A DNA stretch of 64,000 nt from Paraburkholderia sp. Ac-20340 (GTDB lineage Bacteria > Pseudomonadota > Gammaproteobacteria > Burkholderiales > Burkholderiaceae): contig NZ_JAAGPR010000015.1 of the NCBI RefSeq assembly GCF_017104965.1, forward strand, positions 121,604-185,603, written 5' to 3'. Positions 25,363 through 34,953 of this stretch are shown piece by piece. The notes beneath the pieces were generated by a model. The model did no database searches, was not told the origin of the DNA, and saw only the letters and a program-made list of their open reading frames with translations. Both the position numbers and the translations under genes were made by a program. Each line of letters starts with the position of its first letter. Positions within the stretch are counted from its first letter, which is position 1.

Positions 25363-26538
25363 TCAGCTTGACGCCGGAATCGGCTCGACGCGGCGCGGCG
25401 CGTAGGTTTCCCAACCGCTGCAACCCGGACATTGCCAGTAGAACAGGCGCGCCCGGAAACCACAGTTCTGGCACGTGTAACGCGGCAGATTCTTGGTGCG
25501 CTGCTGGATCAGCTTGCGCATCAGTTCGAGTTCGCTGCGGCGCGGTTCTTCGGCGCTGGCCTGCTGCGCTTCGAGCAGACGCGTCATGCCGGCGAGATTC
25601 GGCGACTTCTGCATCTGCGTGCGCGCAAGCGTGTGCGCCGCGTCGGGACCGCTTTGCTCGGCTACATATTTATAGGCCACATCGAGCAGATCGTTCGACG
25701 AATGACGATCGACCCATTCGGTGAGCAGTTGCGCGCCTTCCGGCGCACGGCCCAAGGTCTCGTACGCCTTCATGATCTTTTCGGCGACGAGCGGCAGATA
25801 GGAGGAATTCTGCGCTTCCACGCGCTTCCACTGAACCAGCGCGTTTTGCGCGTCGCCGCTTGCGGCGTCGACATCGCCCGCGAGGATGGTGGCGCGCACG
25901 TTCTGCGGATTCGCCTTGAGCGCGAGCCCGAGCTGGCGCCGCGCCTCTTCCGGGTTCTTGCGCTGCAGGGCTTCCTGCGCAAGCTCGCAATGGAACTGGG
26001 CGATTTCGAGTTCGAGCGAAGGCGCGCCCATGGTTTCGAGCAGACGCGCCGTATCGATCGAGCGGTTCCAGTCCTTCTCGATCTCGTAGATCGTGAGCAG
26101 CGCGCGCTGTGCGCCCTGCGCATAGTCGCCCGACTTGAGCGTGCTGAAGGTTTCCTCCGCGCGGTCGAGCATGCCGGCCTTCAGGAAGTCCTGGCCGAGT
26201 TCGTAGAGCGCGTGATCGCGCTCGTTCACGGGCAGGTCGGCGCGCGAGAGCAGATTCTGATGCACGCGGATCGCGCGATCGGTTTCGCCGCGACGCCGGA
26301 ACAGGTTGCCGAGCGCGAAGTGCAGTTCGACCGTTTCAGGGTCGAGCTTGGCGACTTCGATAAACGCATCGATGGCCTTGTCCGGCTGTTCGTTGAGCAG
26401 GAAGTTCAGGCCGCGAAAGTAGGAGCGCGGCAAGTTGGCGCTTTCGGAAAGCAGCGCCTTGAGGTCGTAGCGCGACGCCATCCAGCCGAGTGCAAACGCG
26501 ACGGGAATAACGAGGAGCCACCAGAAATCGAGATCCAT
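25363..26538 (-). CDS. lapB: LPS assembly protein LapB (YciM)
   Basis: The 391-residue protein has one N-terminal membrane anchor (FWWLLVIPVAFALGWMASR), a cytoplasmic run of tetratricopeptide repeats and a C-terminal rubredoxin-like zinc/iron knuckle (YTCQNCGFRARLFYWQCPGC), exactly the LapB architecture. In E. coli LapB controls LpxC turnover via FtsH and so balances LPS synthesis. The sequence EQPDKAIDAFIEVAKLDPETVELHFALGNLFRRRGE is the first of about six repeats. It follows lapA by 60 bp and precedes ugd, placing LPS control next to LPS precursor genes. Confidence 0.95.
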   Translation of the reverse strand: MDLDFWWLLVIPVAFALGWMASRYDLKALLSESANLPRSYFRGLNFLLNEQPDKAIDAFIEVAKLDPETVELHFALGNLFRRRGETDRAIRVHQNLLSRADLPVNERDHALYELGQDFLKAGMLDRAEETFSTLKSGDYAQGAQRALLTIYEIEKDWNRSIDTARLLETMGAPSLELEIAQFHCELAQEALQRKNPEEARRQLGLALKANPQNVRATILAGDVDAASGDAQNALVQWKRVEAQNSSYLPLVAEKIMKAYETLGRAPEGAQLLTEWVDRHSSNDLLDVAYKYVAEQSGPDAAHTLARTQMQKSPNLAGMTRLLEAQQASAEEPRRSELELMRKLIQQRTKNLPRYTCQNCGFRARLFYWQCPGCSGWETYAPRRVEPIPASS

Positions 26539-26598
26539 GCGAGCGATGGTATGTGTTCATGCCGCGCGCCACGGCTGACGCGCGACGGGTGTTTCGAA

Positions 26599-26892
26599 TC
26601 AGATGAGCGGCGGCAGCGGCGGTTCGGGCTGCACCACGGGCGTTTCGCGCGCCGTGCGCAGTTCGCGCTTGAGGCGGCCGTTTTCCATGCGCAGCCGGAA
26701 CATCGCCGGCAACGCCGAAAGCAGACCGGCCAGTAGCCCGACCACAAAGAACGCCAGCCCGATCAGGATGAGCGGGGCCTGCCACGCATAGCCGGCCAGA
26801 AAGTTCAGCGTCGTGGTTTGCGTGTTGGCCAGTGCGAGCACGAGCAGCAGCACGAAGACCAGCACACGGATCACCCAAGCGATCAATCTCAT
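26599..26892 (-). CDS. lapA: LapA family (DUF1049) inner membrane protein
   Basis: A 97-residue protein with two transmembrane helices (LIAWVIRVLVFVLLLVLALANTQ and APLILIGLAFFVVGLLAGLLSALP) and a charged cytoplasmic tail, the standard LapA/YciS layout. LapA is co-transcribed with lapB and acts in LPS assembly control. The ATG at 26892 matches family N-termini (MRLIAWVIR); the in-frame extension to 27036 lies in the intergenic region and is not conserved-looking. Ends 60 bp before lapB. Confidence 0.9.
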   Translation of the reverse strand: MRLIAWVIRVLVFVLLLVLALANTQTTTLNFLAGYAWQAPLILIGLAFFVVGLLAGLLSALPAMFRLRMENGRLKRELRTARETPVVQPEPPLPPLI

Positions 26893-27252
26893 GAAGGATT
26901 CTCTTGGCAGTTGCGGGAAAGCGCCGGCTTGTCCGGCTTGCTGCGCCGCAGCATAGGCCGCGCCGAAGTGTCCCGTATTGTAATGGAACGGCTCGCGAGC
27001 CGGCACGTGCACGAAGCCGCACGGTAAGGCGAACAAGATGGGCCGACAGGCACACCTTACACGGCCTCACCTCGCCTCACAGCGCGAAAGAAAACGAAAG
27101 ATAAAAACCGCGAACGATAAAAACGGCCACGCAAAAAACGCGGACGAAAAAAAAGCGCCGGGTTTCGAAAAACCCTGCGCTTTCTTCGGTCCATGCTGGC
27201 CATCTGGCATTGACCGCCAACGGCTGTAACCGCTGCCAATACCCTGCGGCGC
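26893..27252. other. Intergenic region between ihfB and lapA
   Basis: 360 bp without a credible gene. It holds the ihfB terminator (27148-27183) and, between about 27090 and 27150, a purine/A-rich stretch unusual for this GC-rich genome. TACAAT on the minus strand near 26976-26981 is a possible -10 element for lapAB, without a clear -35. Confidence 0.4.
27148..27183 (-). terminator. Terminator after ihfB
   Basis: Long stem AAAGCGCCGGGTTT (27152-27165) with AAACCCTGCGCTTT (27170-27183), one C/T mismatch, loop CGAA, followed on the minus strand by a T-run. It separates rpsA-ihfB from lapAB. Confidence 0.85.
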
Positions 27253-27576
27253 TTACAGATCGTCGTCCGGCTCTTCCGCCTTCAGCGGTTCGCCCGAACG
27301 ACGGTCCACGCGCTCGCGCAGCTCCTTACCCGGCTTGAAGTGCGGCACGAACTTCTCAGGCACCAACACTTTTTCACCCGACTTGGGATTGCGTCCGACG
27401 CGCGACGGCCGGCGATTCAGTCCGAAACTGCCGAAGCCGCGAATTTCGATGCGATGACCCTTGGCAAGCGCCTCGGACATCGCATCGAGCATCGTTTTGA
27501 CCGCGAAATCCGCATCCTTGAGGACAAGTTGCGGAAATCGCGTAGCCAGCTGCGCGACCAATTCAGATTTGGTCAT
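27253..27576 (-). CDS. ihfB: Integration host factor beta subunit
   Basis: The 107-residue DNA-bending protein pairs with IHF alpha. MTKSELVAQLATRFPQL, the dimer core and the beta-arm RNPKSGEKVLVPEKFVPHFKPGKELRERV are complete. IEIRGFGSFGLNRRPSRVGRNP is the HU/IHF signature. It lies 25 bp after rpsA, the common rpsA-ihfB arrangement in proteobacteria. The acidic C-terminal tail (KAEEPDDDL) is longer than in E. coli. Confidence 0.96.
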   Translation of the reverse strand: MTKSELVAQLATRFPQLVLKDADFAVKTMLDAMSEALAKGHRIEIRGFGSFGLNRRPSRVGRNPKSGEKVLVPEKFVPHFKPGKELRERVDRRSGEPLKAEEPDDDL

Positions 27577-27601
27577 ACTTCAGCTTGCCCCCGTTTGAGG
27601 C

Positions 27602-29314
27602 TTACTGGTTCTGGCCGTCGAGCTTGGCCTTCAGCAGCGCGCCGAGGTTGGTCGTGCCGGTAGCGGCAGCGCCCGTGTCGGTCGACATGCTGCGCAGGGC
27701 TTCCTGCGTCTCAGCCGAATCCTTGGCCTTGATCGACAGGTTGATGCCACGCGACTTGCGATCGATGTTGATGATCATCGCGTTGACCTTGTCGCCTTCC
27801 TTCAGCACGTTGCGAGCATCTTCCACGCGGTCTTGCGCGATTTCCGAAGCACGCAGGTAGCCTTCGACGTCGGCGTTCAGGGTGATAACTGCACCCTTTG
27901 CGTCGACCGACTTGACCACGCCGTCAACCGTCGAACCCTTGTCGTTGACAGCAACGAAGTTGCTGAACGGGTCGCCTTCGAGCTGCTTGATGCCGAGCGA
28001 AATGCGTTCCTTCTCGACGTCGATGCCCAGAACCACAGCTTCGACTTCGTCGCCCTTCTTGTACTTGCGAACAGCTTCTTCGCCCGTTTCCGACCACGAC
28101 AGGTCCGACAGGTGAACCAGACCGTCGATGCCGCCCGGCAGACCGATGAAGACGCCGAAGTCGGTGATCGACTTGATTGCGCCTTGCAGCTTGTCGCCCT
28201 TCTTGAAGTTGCGGCTGAAGTCATCCCACGGATTCGGCTTGCACTGCTTCATGCCGAGCGAGATGCGGCGGCGGTCTTCGTCGATCTCGAGGACCATGAC
28301 TTCGACTTCGTCGCCCAGCTGGACAACCTTCGACGGAGCAACGTTCTTGTTGGTCCAGTCCATTTCCGACACGTGAACCAGGCCTTCGATGCCCGATTCG
28401 ACTTCGACGAACGCGCCGTAGTCGGTGATGTTGGTGACCTTACCGAACAGGCGCGTGCCCGACGGGTAACGGCGCGAGATGCCTTCCCACGGATCGTCGC
28501 CCAGTTGCTTGATACCGAGCGAAACGCGGTTCTTTTCCTGGTCGAACTTGAGGATCTTGGCGGTGACTTCCTGGCCAACCGACAGAACTTCCGACGGGTG
28601 ACGCACGCGACGCCATGCGATGTCGGTGATGTGCAGCAGGCCGTCGATGCCGCCGAGGTCCACGAACGCGCCGTAGTCGGTGATGTTCTTGACCACGCCG
28701 TTGACGATCGCGCCTTCCTTCAGCGTTTCGAGCAGCTTTGCGCGCTCTTCGCCTTGGGTCGCTTCGATCACTGCGCGGCGCGACAGCACGACGTTGTTAC
28801 GCTTGCGGTCGAGCTTGATGACGCGGAATTCGAGGGTCTTGCCTTCGTACGGGGTCGTGTCCTTGACCGGACGCGTGTCAACCAGCGAACCCGGCAGGAA
28901 CGCGCGGATGCCGTTGACCATGACGGTCATGCCGCCCTTGACCTTGCCCGTGATCGTGCCGGTCACGAGTTCGTTGTTGTCGAGAGCCTTTTCCAGCGAC
29001 AGCCACGAAGCGAGACGCTTCGCCTTGTCGCGCGACAGGATCGTGTCGCCGTAGCCGTTTTCCAGCGCGTCGATCGCGACGGAAACGAAGTCGCCCGCCT
29101 GCACTTCCACTTCACCCGCGTCGTTCAGGAATTCTTCGAGCGGAATATAGGCTTCGGACTTGAGGCCAGCGTTGACGACCACGAAGTTGTGGTCAACGCG
29201 CACGACTTCGGCGGAGATCACTTCGCCGGCGCGCATGTCCTGGCGGGTCAGCGACTCTTCAAACAGAGCCGCAAAAGATTCGGTATTCGGGGTGGAGGTT
29301 TGCAGGTCGGACAT
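27602..29314 (-). CDS. rpsA: 30S ribosomal protein S1
   Basis: The 570-residue protein has six S1 RNA-binding domains in series, e.g. GAIVNGVVKNITDYGAFVDLGGIDGLLHITDIAW and the repeated TDYGAFVEVE/LVHVSEMDW pattern. S1 binds mRNA and helps load it on the 30S subunit. The ATG at 29314 gives MSDLQTSTPNTESF, the family start; an in-frame start six codons upstream is less likely. It sits between cmk and ihfB in the conserved cmk-rpsA-ihfB block. Confidence 0.97.
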   Translation of the reverse strand: MSDLQTSTPNTESFAALFEESLTRQDMRAGEVISAEVVRVDHNFVVVNAGLKSEAYIPLEEFLNDAGEVEVQAGDFVSVAIDALENGYGDTILSRDKAKRLASWLSLEKALDNNELVTGTITGKVKGGMTVMVNGIRAFLPGSLVDTRPVKDTTPYEGKTLEFRVIKLDRKRNNVVLSRRAVIEATQGEERAKLLETLKEGAIVNGVVKNITDYGAFVDLGGIDGLLHITDIAWRRVRHPSEVLSVGQEVTAKILKFDQEKNRVSLGIKQLGDDPWEGISRRYPSGTRLFGKVTNITDYGAFVEVESGIEGLVHVSEMDWTNKNVAPSKVVQLGDEVEVMVLEIDEDRRRISLGMKQCKPNPWDDFSRNFKKGDKLQGAIKSITDFGVFIGLPGGIDGLVHLSDLSWSETGEEAVRKYKKGDEVEAVVLGIDVEKERISLGIKQLEGDPFSNFVAVNDKGSTVDGVVKSVDAKGAVITLNADVEGYLRASEIAQDRVEDARNVLKEGDKVNAMIINIDRKSRGINLSIKAKDSAETQEALRSMSTDTGAAATGTTNLGALLKAKLDGQNQ

Positions 29315-29440
29315 AAAAATCTGGATTTGCATGGTTCTGCTGCGCTTCCAGCCTGTCTAGGCCGGTTGGGCGTTGAGGCCGGAGCGCTTACGCTCGTGGC
29401 ACAGATGCAAAAGCCATACGGGGTTAAAGGGTTAAGACAC

Positions 29441-29460
29441 GCCCTGCTTCCCAGCAGGGC
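29441..29460 (-). other. Hairpin in the cmk-rpsA gap
   Basis: Perfect 8-bp stem GCCCTGCT (29441-29448) and AGCAGGGC (29453-29460) with a 4-nt loop, in the 193-bp gap upstream of rpsA. No T-run follows on the minus strand. It could be a partial terminator or a leader element acting on rpsA, which in E. coli is autoregulated; this is inference. Confidence 0.35.
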
Positions 29461-29507
29461 ACCACTACATTTACTGCAACTGCTTGACTGCGATTTCTAC
29501 AGCATTC

Positions 29508-30218
29508 TTACTGCGACTTGCCGTGTGCTTCGACATGACGCACGGGCAAGGTCTGGTACCACTGCACGACCTGTTCGACCGCCTGGTCGATGGACAGCGC
29601 CGAGGTATCCAGAAGCTTCGCATCCGCTGCAGGCTTGAGCGGCGCGGCTGCGCGGTTACTGTCACGCGCGTCGCGCTCACGCAAATCCCGGAGCAAGTCA
29701 TCCATATTAGCAGAAAATCCTTTTTGGATCAATTGCTTATGCCGGCGTGCCGCGCGGGCCTCCACACTGGCCGTCAGGAACACCTTCAGACCGGCATCCG
29801 GGAAGATCACCGTGCCCATGTCGCGGCCGTCGGCAACGAGGCCCGGCAGCTTGCGGAAGGCCCGCTGACGGGCCACCAGCGCGGCGCGCACGGACGGATG
29901 CGCGGCGATCATCGAGGCGCGGTTGCCCACTTCCTCGGCGCGGATATCGTTCGAAACGTCAACGCCGTCGAGCTGCGCGAGCCCTTCGCGGAACGTGATA
30001 TGGAGATCGTCGATGAGCCTGGCAAGACCATCGGCGTCATCGGCGGCGATCGTGTAGCGGATGCTGGCGAGTGCCGCCAGGCGATACAACGCCCCGCTGT
30101 CGAGCAGGTGAAAGCCGAGATGCGCGGCGACCAGCGTGGCCACCGTGCCCTTGCCGGAGGCGGTCGGGCCGTCGATCGCGATGACGGGCGTCGGGTAAAA
30201 GGGACGGGTCGATTTCAT
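29508..30218 (-). CDS. cmk: Cytidylate kinase
   Basis: The 236-residue kinase phosphorylates CMP and dCMP. The P-loop is AIDGPTASGKGTVA, followed by LDSGALYRLAAL and the NMP-binding GLVADGRDMGTVIFPDA; ARAARRHKQL lies in the lid region. Slightly longer at the C-terminus than E. coli Cmk. It lies between aroA (28 bp upstream) and rpsA in the conserved aroA-cmk-rpsA order. Confidence 0.96.
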   Translation of the reverse strand: MKSTRPFYPTPVIAIDGPTASGKGTVATLVAAHLGFHLLDSGALYRLAALASIRYTIAADDADGLARLIDDLHITFREGLAQLDGVDVSNDIRAEEVGNRASMIAAHPSVRAALVARQRAFRKLPGLVADGRDMGTVIFPDAGLKVFLTASVEARAARRHKQLIQKGFSANMDDLLRDLRERDARDSNRAAAPLKPAADAKLLDTSALSIDQAVEQVVQWYQTLPVRHVEAHGKSQ

Positions 30219-30246
30219 TCGGCAACGATACTCGGCTACGAAAGAT

Positions 30247-31551
30247 TCAGGGTTGTGCGAGCGCCAGGAAGCGCTCGAAATAATCGGGGAACGTCTTGCC
30301 GACGCACTTCGGGTCGTTGATGCGCACCGGCACGCCGCCCAGGCTCACGAGCGAGAAGCACATGGCCATGCGGTGATCGTCGTAGGTGTCGATCGCGGCA
30401 TTCGGCGTGAGTTTCTCGGGCGGACGCACGATCAGATAGTCCGGGCCCTCTTCCACGTCCGCGCCCACCTTGCGCAATTCCGTCGCCATCGCGGCGATGC
30501 GGTCGGTTTCCTTGACGCGCCAGCTCGCGATATTGCGCAGCGTGGTCGCGCCGTCGGCGAACAAGGCGGCGACGGCGATCGTCATGGCCGCATCGGGAAT
30601 CAGGTTGAAATCCATGTCGATCGGGTCGAGCTTGCCGTGATCGTTGCCGATCCCGCGCACCTCGATCCAGTCGTCGGCCACCGTGACGTTCGCGCCCATG
30701 CGCATGAGCGCGGCCGCGAACGCGACGTCGCCCTGGATGCTCGAACGGCCCACGCCTTCCACGCGGATCGGACCGCCGCCAATGGCGCCCGCAGCGAGGA
30801 AATACGACGCCGACGACGCATCGCCTTCCACCATGATCTTGCCCGGCGACTGGTAACGCACGCCCGCCGGCACTTCGAAACGATGCCAGCCGTGACGCTC
30901 GACCTTCACGCCGAAGCGCTCCATCAGCTTGATGGTGATTTCGATATACGGCTTGGAGATCAGTTCGCCGTCGATTTCGACGACCGTCACGCCGCCTTCG
31001 GCGCGCACCAGCGGCAGCGTCATCAAGAGCGAGGTGAGGAACTGGCTCGACACGTCGCCGCGCACGCGCACCGGCGCGCTCACATCGATCTGCGCGGGAC
31101 GGATGCGCAGCGGCGGAAAGCCTTCGTTCTCTTCGTAGTCGATCTTGGCGCCGATCTGGCGCAGACCGTCGACGAGATCGCCGATCGGGCGCTCGTGCAT
31201 GCGCGGCACGCCATGAATCCGGTAGTCGCCGCCATTGACCGCGAGCGCCGCCGTGAGCGGGCGCACCGCCGTGCCGGCGTTACCGAGAAAGAGATCCGCG
31301 CGCACGGCCGTAAAGGCGCCGCGCGTGCCCTGCACGACGCAGGTGTCGTCTTCGCGCTTGAGCTTCACGCCGAGCTTTTCCAGCGCGTCGAGCATGACGC
31401 GCGTGTCGTCGGAGTCGAGCAAATTCGTGATCGTCGTTTCGCCTTCGGCGAGCGCGGCGAGCAGCAGCACGCGGTTCGAGATGCTCTTCGAGCCGGGCAG
31501 GCGGATCGTGCCGGACGCACGGGTGAACGGTCCGAGATCGAGGTGTTCCAT
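30247..31551 (-). CDS. aroA: 3-phosphoshikimate 1-carboxyvinyltransferase (EPSP synthase)
   Basis: The 434-residue enzyme joins shikimate 3-phosphate and phosphoenolpyruvate in the sixth step of the shikimate pathway. LPGSKSISNRVLLLAALAEGETTI at the N-terminus and LFLGNAGTAVRPLTAAL (class I type EPSP synthase) are seen, along with RVKETDRIAAMATELRKVGADVEEG near the end. The ATG at 31551 gives MEHLDLGPFTRASG, the expected N-terminus; the long in-frame extension upstream overlaps tyrA in another frame and is not coding. Second to last gene of the serC-pheA-hisC-tyrA-aroA-cmk run. Confidence 0.96.
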   Translation of the reverse strand: MEHLDLGPFTRASGTIRLPGSKSISNRVLLLAALAEGETTITNLLDSDDTRVMLDALEKLGVKLKREDDTCVVQGTRGAFTAVRADLFLGNAGTAVRPLTAALAVNGGDYRIHGVPRMHERPIGDLVDGLRQIGAKIDYEENEGFPPLRIRPAQIDVSAPVRVRGDVSSQFLTSLLMTLPLVRAEGGVTVVEIDGELISKPYIEITIKLMERFGVKVERHGWHRFEVPAGVRYQSPGKIMVEGDASSASYFLAAGAIGGGPIRVEGVGRSSIQGDVAFAAALMRMGANVTVADDWIEVRGIGNDHGKLDPIDMDFNLIPDAAMTIAVAALFADGATTLRNIASWRVKETDRIAAMATELRKVGADVEEGPDYLIVRPPEKLTPNAAIDTYDDHRMAMCFSLVSLGGVPVRINDPKCVGKTFPDYFERFLALAQP

Positions 31552-31609
31552 GAGCGTGTCCTGATGGTGCGGCATGGCATCAAAGTGGCCCTGCCGCATG
31601 ACTGATGCC

Positions 31610-32566
31610 TTACTTGTCGGGTCCTGCCTGCGAGGGTGCGCTGACTCCCCCCTGCACGGCATGCTTGCCGCCGCGCTCCTGCCACGCTTCGCGCGCCGCG
31701 CGCGAACGCGCGAACACGGTTTCCAGCGCCGCGCCGTCACCGGCGTCGATGGCCGTGCGCAGCTTCGCCAGCACTTCAGTGTAGGCGTCCAGCTCGGCCA
31801 GCAGCGCCGTGCGGTTCGCCAGGCACACGTCGCGCCACATTTCGGGGCTCGACGCGGCAATGCGCGTGAAATCGCGGAAACCGCCCGCCGCGAACGAGAA
31901 TTTCAGTTCGGCGTCGGGCGTGGCGAGAATCTGGTCGACCAGCGCGAACGAGAGCACGTGCGGCAGATGGCTCACCGAAGCGAACACGCGGTCGTGCTGC
32001 TCCGCGCTCATCTGGCCGATCACGGCACCGGTGGCGCGCCACATCTGCGCGATGCGCTCCACATCCGCGGGCGCGTTTTCCGGCAGCGGGCACAGTACGA
32101 CGTTGCGGCCCACGTAGAGATCGGGCAGCGCGGCTTCCACGCCGCTCGACTCGCGGCCCGCAATCGGATGACCCGGCACGAACTGGCCGATGCGCGCGCC
32201 CAGCGCCGCGCGCGCGGCCGCGATCACATCGCTCTTGGTGCTGCCGGCATCGGTGACGATGGTCTGCGGCTGCAGATGCGGCGCGATGCGCTCCAGCAGC
32301 ATCTGCGTCTGCGCGACGGGCGCGGCGATCAGCACGAGATCGGCGCCGTCGAGCGCCTTCGCCAGCGCGGCGTCGTCGTCGAACGTCGCGGTTGCGTCGA
32401 CCACGCCCAGTTCCAGCGCGCGCGCCACGGAATGCGCACGACGCCCTACGCCGATCACCTCACTGCCCGGCACACATTGGCCGCGCTCGCGCAGCCCGCG
32501 CGCCAGCGATCCGCCGATCAGGCCGACGCCGAAAATCACCAGCTTCTTGAAAGAAAACGCGCTCAC
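31610..32566 (-). CDS. tyrA: Prephenate dehydrogenase
   Basis: The 318-residue NAD(P)-dependent enzyme converts prephenate to 4-hydroxyphenylpyruvate for tyrosine synthesis. The Rossmann motif is VIFGVGLIGGSLARGL (residues 10-25). TIVTDAGSTKSDV, the substrate-site FVPGHPIAGRESSGVEAA and SHLPHVLSFAL are typical of the TyrA family. It is monofunctional, with no chorismate mutase domain. The start is GTG at 32566. It lies between hisC and aroA with short gaps. Confidence 0.95.
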   Translation of the reverse strand: MSAFSFKKLVIFGVGLIGGSLARGLRERGQCVPGSEVIGVGRRAHSVARALELGVVDATATFDDDAALAKALDGADLVLIAAPVAQTQMLLERIAPHLQPQTIVTDAGSTKSDVIAAARAALGARIGQFVPGHPIAGRESSGVEAALPDLYVGRNVVLCPLPENAPADVERIAQMWRATGAVIGQMSAEQHDRVFASVSHLPHVLSFALVDQILATPDAELKFSFAAGGFRDFTRIAASSPEMWRDVCLANRTALLAELDAYTEVLAKLRTAIDAGDGAALETVFARSRAAREAWQERGGKHAVQGGVSAPSQAGPDK

Positions 32567-32596
32567 GCGATCACCAAAAGTAAAAAGTTTGCGCGC

Positions 32597-33709
32597 TCAA
32601 CCCGGCGCGAGCGAACGCTCGAGCGCCGCGATGAACGCTGCGTTTTCGTCGGCGAGACCAATCGTCACGCGCAGCCACTGCGGCAAGCCATAGCCGCCGA
32701 CCGGCCGCACGATCACGCCCTGCCTGAGCAGTTCGAGATTCACGCGATCGCCCGCCGCATCGTCCTGCCCCACGCGCACCAGCACGAAGTTGCCGTCCGA
32801 CGGCACGTATTCGAGACCCATGCGCTCAAACGCGGCCGTCAGCGTGCGATAGCCTTCGGCGTTCAGCGCTGCGCTCTTTTCCAGATACGCCGTATCGCCT
32901 AGCGCCGCCACGGCCGCAGCCTGCGCGAGCGTGTTCACATTGAACGGCTGGCGCAGACGGTTCAGCAGATCGGTCAGCGCCGGCTGCGCAATCGCAAACC
33001 CGATGCGCAGACCTGCGAGCCCGTAGGCCTTCGAGAACGTGCGCGACACCACCAGGTTCGGATAACGCCGCACCCACTCGATTGAGTCGTAGCGCTTGTC
33101 GGCCGCGAGATATTCCGTGTACGCCTCGTCGAGCACCACGACCACGTCCGCCGGCACCCTGGCGATGAACGCTTCGAGCGCCGCACCGTCGATAAACGTG
33201 CCCGTCGGGTTGTTCGGATTGGCGACGAACACCAGCCGCGTATCGTCGGCAATCGCCGCGAGCATCGCGTCGAGATCGTGACCGTACTGCACGGCGGGCG
33301 TCACCCGATGACGCGCGCCCAGACCCTGAGTCGCCAGCGCATACCCCGCGAACGAATACTGCGAATAGACGATCGACTGACCGCGCTCCACGCACGCATG
33401 CGCGGCGATTTCGAGGATATCGTTGCTGCCGTTGCCGAGCGTGATCCATTCTGCCGGCACGTCGTAGCGCGCGGCCAGCGCGGCCTTCAGCTCGAACGCG
33501 TTCGAATCAGGATAGCGGCCCAGTTCGGCGGCTGCCTGCGCAATCGCGCGCTGCGCCGATTCGGGCACGCCAAGCGGATTCTCGTTCGACGCGAGCTTCA
33601 CGATGCGCGCCTCGTCGAGACCGAATTCGCGCGCGACTTCGGAAATCGGCTTGCCGGCGACATACGGCGCGATCTCTCGGACATAGGACGGGCCGAATGG
33701 CGTGGTCAT
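32597..33709 (-). CDS. hisC: Histidinol-phosphate aminotransferase
   Basis: A 370-residue fold-type I PLP enzyme that transaminates histidinol phosphate. In this gene context, inside an aromatic cluster, it may also act on aromatic 2-oxo acids. GLDEARIVKLASNENPLGVPESA, the aspartate/tyrosine set VFVANPNNPTGTFI and VVLDEAYTEYL, and the PLP lysine in VSRTFSKAYGLAGLRIGFA are present. The ATG at 33709 gives MTTPFGPSYVREIAPYV. A second hisC is common in these genomes within the his operon; which copy serves histidine synthesis cannot be decided here. Confidence 0.93.
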   Translation of the reverse strand: MTTPFGPSYVREIAPYVAGKPISEVAREFGLDEARIVKLASNENPLGVPESAQRAIAQAAAELGRYPDSNAFELKAALAARYDVPAEWITLGNGSNDILEIAAHACVERGQSIVYSQYSFAGYALATQGLGARHRVTPAVQYGHDLDAMLAAIADDTRLVFVANPNNPTGTFIDGAALEAFIARVPADVVVVLDEAYTEYLAADKRYDSIEWVRRYPNLVVSRTFSKAYGLAGLRIGFAIAQPALTDLLNRLRQPFNVNTLAQAAAVAALGDTAYLEKSAALNAEGYRTLTAAFERMGLEYVPSDGNFVLVRVGQDDAAGDRVNLELLRQGVIVRPVGGYGLPQWLRVTIGLADENAAFIAALERSLAPG

Positions 33710-33819
33710 GCGGATCTCTCCAGAACCGGATTTAAGCGGGACTTGTGCCCGATGGGCCGACGCGCCTGCGCACGCAACGTGGCAGGCGTGCAAACCTCGG
33801 CGCGAACGTCAGCGCAAAC

Positions 33820-34902
33820 TCAGCGCGAACGCGGATACGAACCGAGAATCTTGAGGAACGCAGCCTTCTTGCCGAGTTCGTCGAGCGCCGCAGCGACCGC
33901 CGGGTCGTCGCGATGGCCTTCGAAATCGATATAGAAGTAGTACTCCCACGTGCCGACACGCGCCGGACGCGACTCGAAACGCGTCATCGAGACACCGTGG
34001 CGCGCGAGCGGTTCGAGCAGCTTGTAGACCGCGCCCGGCTCGTTCTTCACCGAGACGATCATCGACGTCTGATCGTGACCCGACACACCCGCCGGCTGCT
34101 TGCCGATCATCACGAAGCGCGTGCGGTTATGCGGATCGTCCTGGATCAGCGCGTTGGCGATCAAAAGGCCGTAGTGCGTAGCCGCACGCTCGCCCGCGAT
34201 GGCCGCGACCGTCGGATCTTGCGAGGCAAGGCGCGCAGCTTCCGCGTTGCTCGACACCGCCTGGCGCTCCAGATGCGGCGCATTCGCCGTCAGCCAGTGC
34301 TGGCACTGCGCAAGCGCCTGCGGATGCGCGCACACGCGCGTCACACCGGCGAGCTTGCCGCTTTGCGTCATCAGGTTGTGCTGGATCGGCAAGGCGATTT
34401 CGCCGCCGATCACGAGCTGCGTCTGCAGGAGCAGATCGAGCGTGCGCGACACCGCGCCTTCCGCCGAATTCTCGACCGGCACGACGCCGAATTCGGAAGT
34501 GCCCGACTCGACCGCACGGAACACCTCGTCGATCGACGGGCACGGCAGACCTTCGATCGACTGACCGAAGTACGCGTACATCGCCTGTTCGCTATAGGTG
34601 CCGACCGGCCCGAGGAAGGCCGCCGTGATGGTCTTTTCGAGCGAGCGGCTCGCGGCCATGATCTCGCGCCAGATCGCGCTGATGTGATCGTTGCCGAGCG
34701 GGCCGTCGCTGAGATTCTGCAGGCGCTCGATCACCTGAAGCTCGCGCTCCGGGCGAAACACGGGCGCGTTGAAGTGCTTCTTGACCTCGCCCACTTCGAG
34801 CGCAACCGAAGCGCGCTGGTTCAGGAGCGCGATGAGCTGCGCGTCGATGGCGTCGATGCGCTCGCGCAACGGCTTGAGTTGTGAATTAAGTTCGTCGTCC
34901 AT
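33820..34902 (-). CDS. pheA: Chorismate mutase/prephenate dehydratase (P-protein)
   Basis: The 360-residue bifunctional enzyme makes phenylpyruvate. An AroQ-type chorismate mutase occupies about residues 1-90 (LRERIDAIDAQLIALLNQRASVALEVGEVKK). Prephenate dehydratase follows (GPVGTYSEQAMYAYFG, VVPVENSAEGAVSRTLDLLL, the catalytic TRF in NRTRFVMIG), then the ACT regulatory domain (GAVYKLLEPLARHGVSMTRFESRPA) that binds phenylalanine. The ATG at 34902 is chosen. It lies between serC and hisC. Confidence 0.96.
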   Translation of the reverse strand: MDDELNSQLKPLRERIDAIDAQLIALLNQRASVALEVGEVKKHFNAPVFRPERELQVIERLQNLSDGPLGNDHISAIWREIMAASRSLEKTITAAFLGPVGTYSEQAMYAYFGQSIEGLPCPSIDEVFRAVESGTSEFGVVPVENSAEGAVSRTLDLLLQTQLVIGGEIALPIQHNLMTQSGKLAGVTRVCAHPQALAQCQHWLTANAPHLERQAVSSNAEAARLASQDPTVAAIAGERAATHYGLLIANALIQDDPHNRTRFVMIGKQPAGVSGHDQTSMIVSVKNEPGAVYKLLEPLARHGVSMTRFESRPARVGTWEYYFYIDFEGHRDDPAVAAALDELGKKAAFLKILGSYPRSR

Positions 34903-34953
34903 GCGTGAAACCGGCAATCTGAGAGGAAATATCGATAAGGCGTCAAGCGCGCT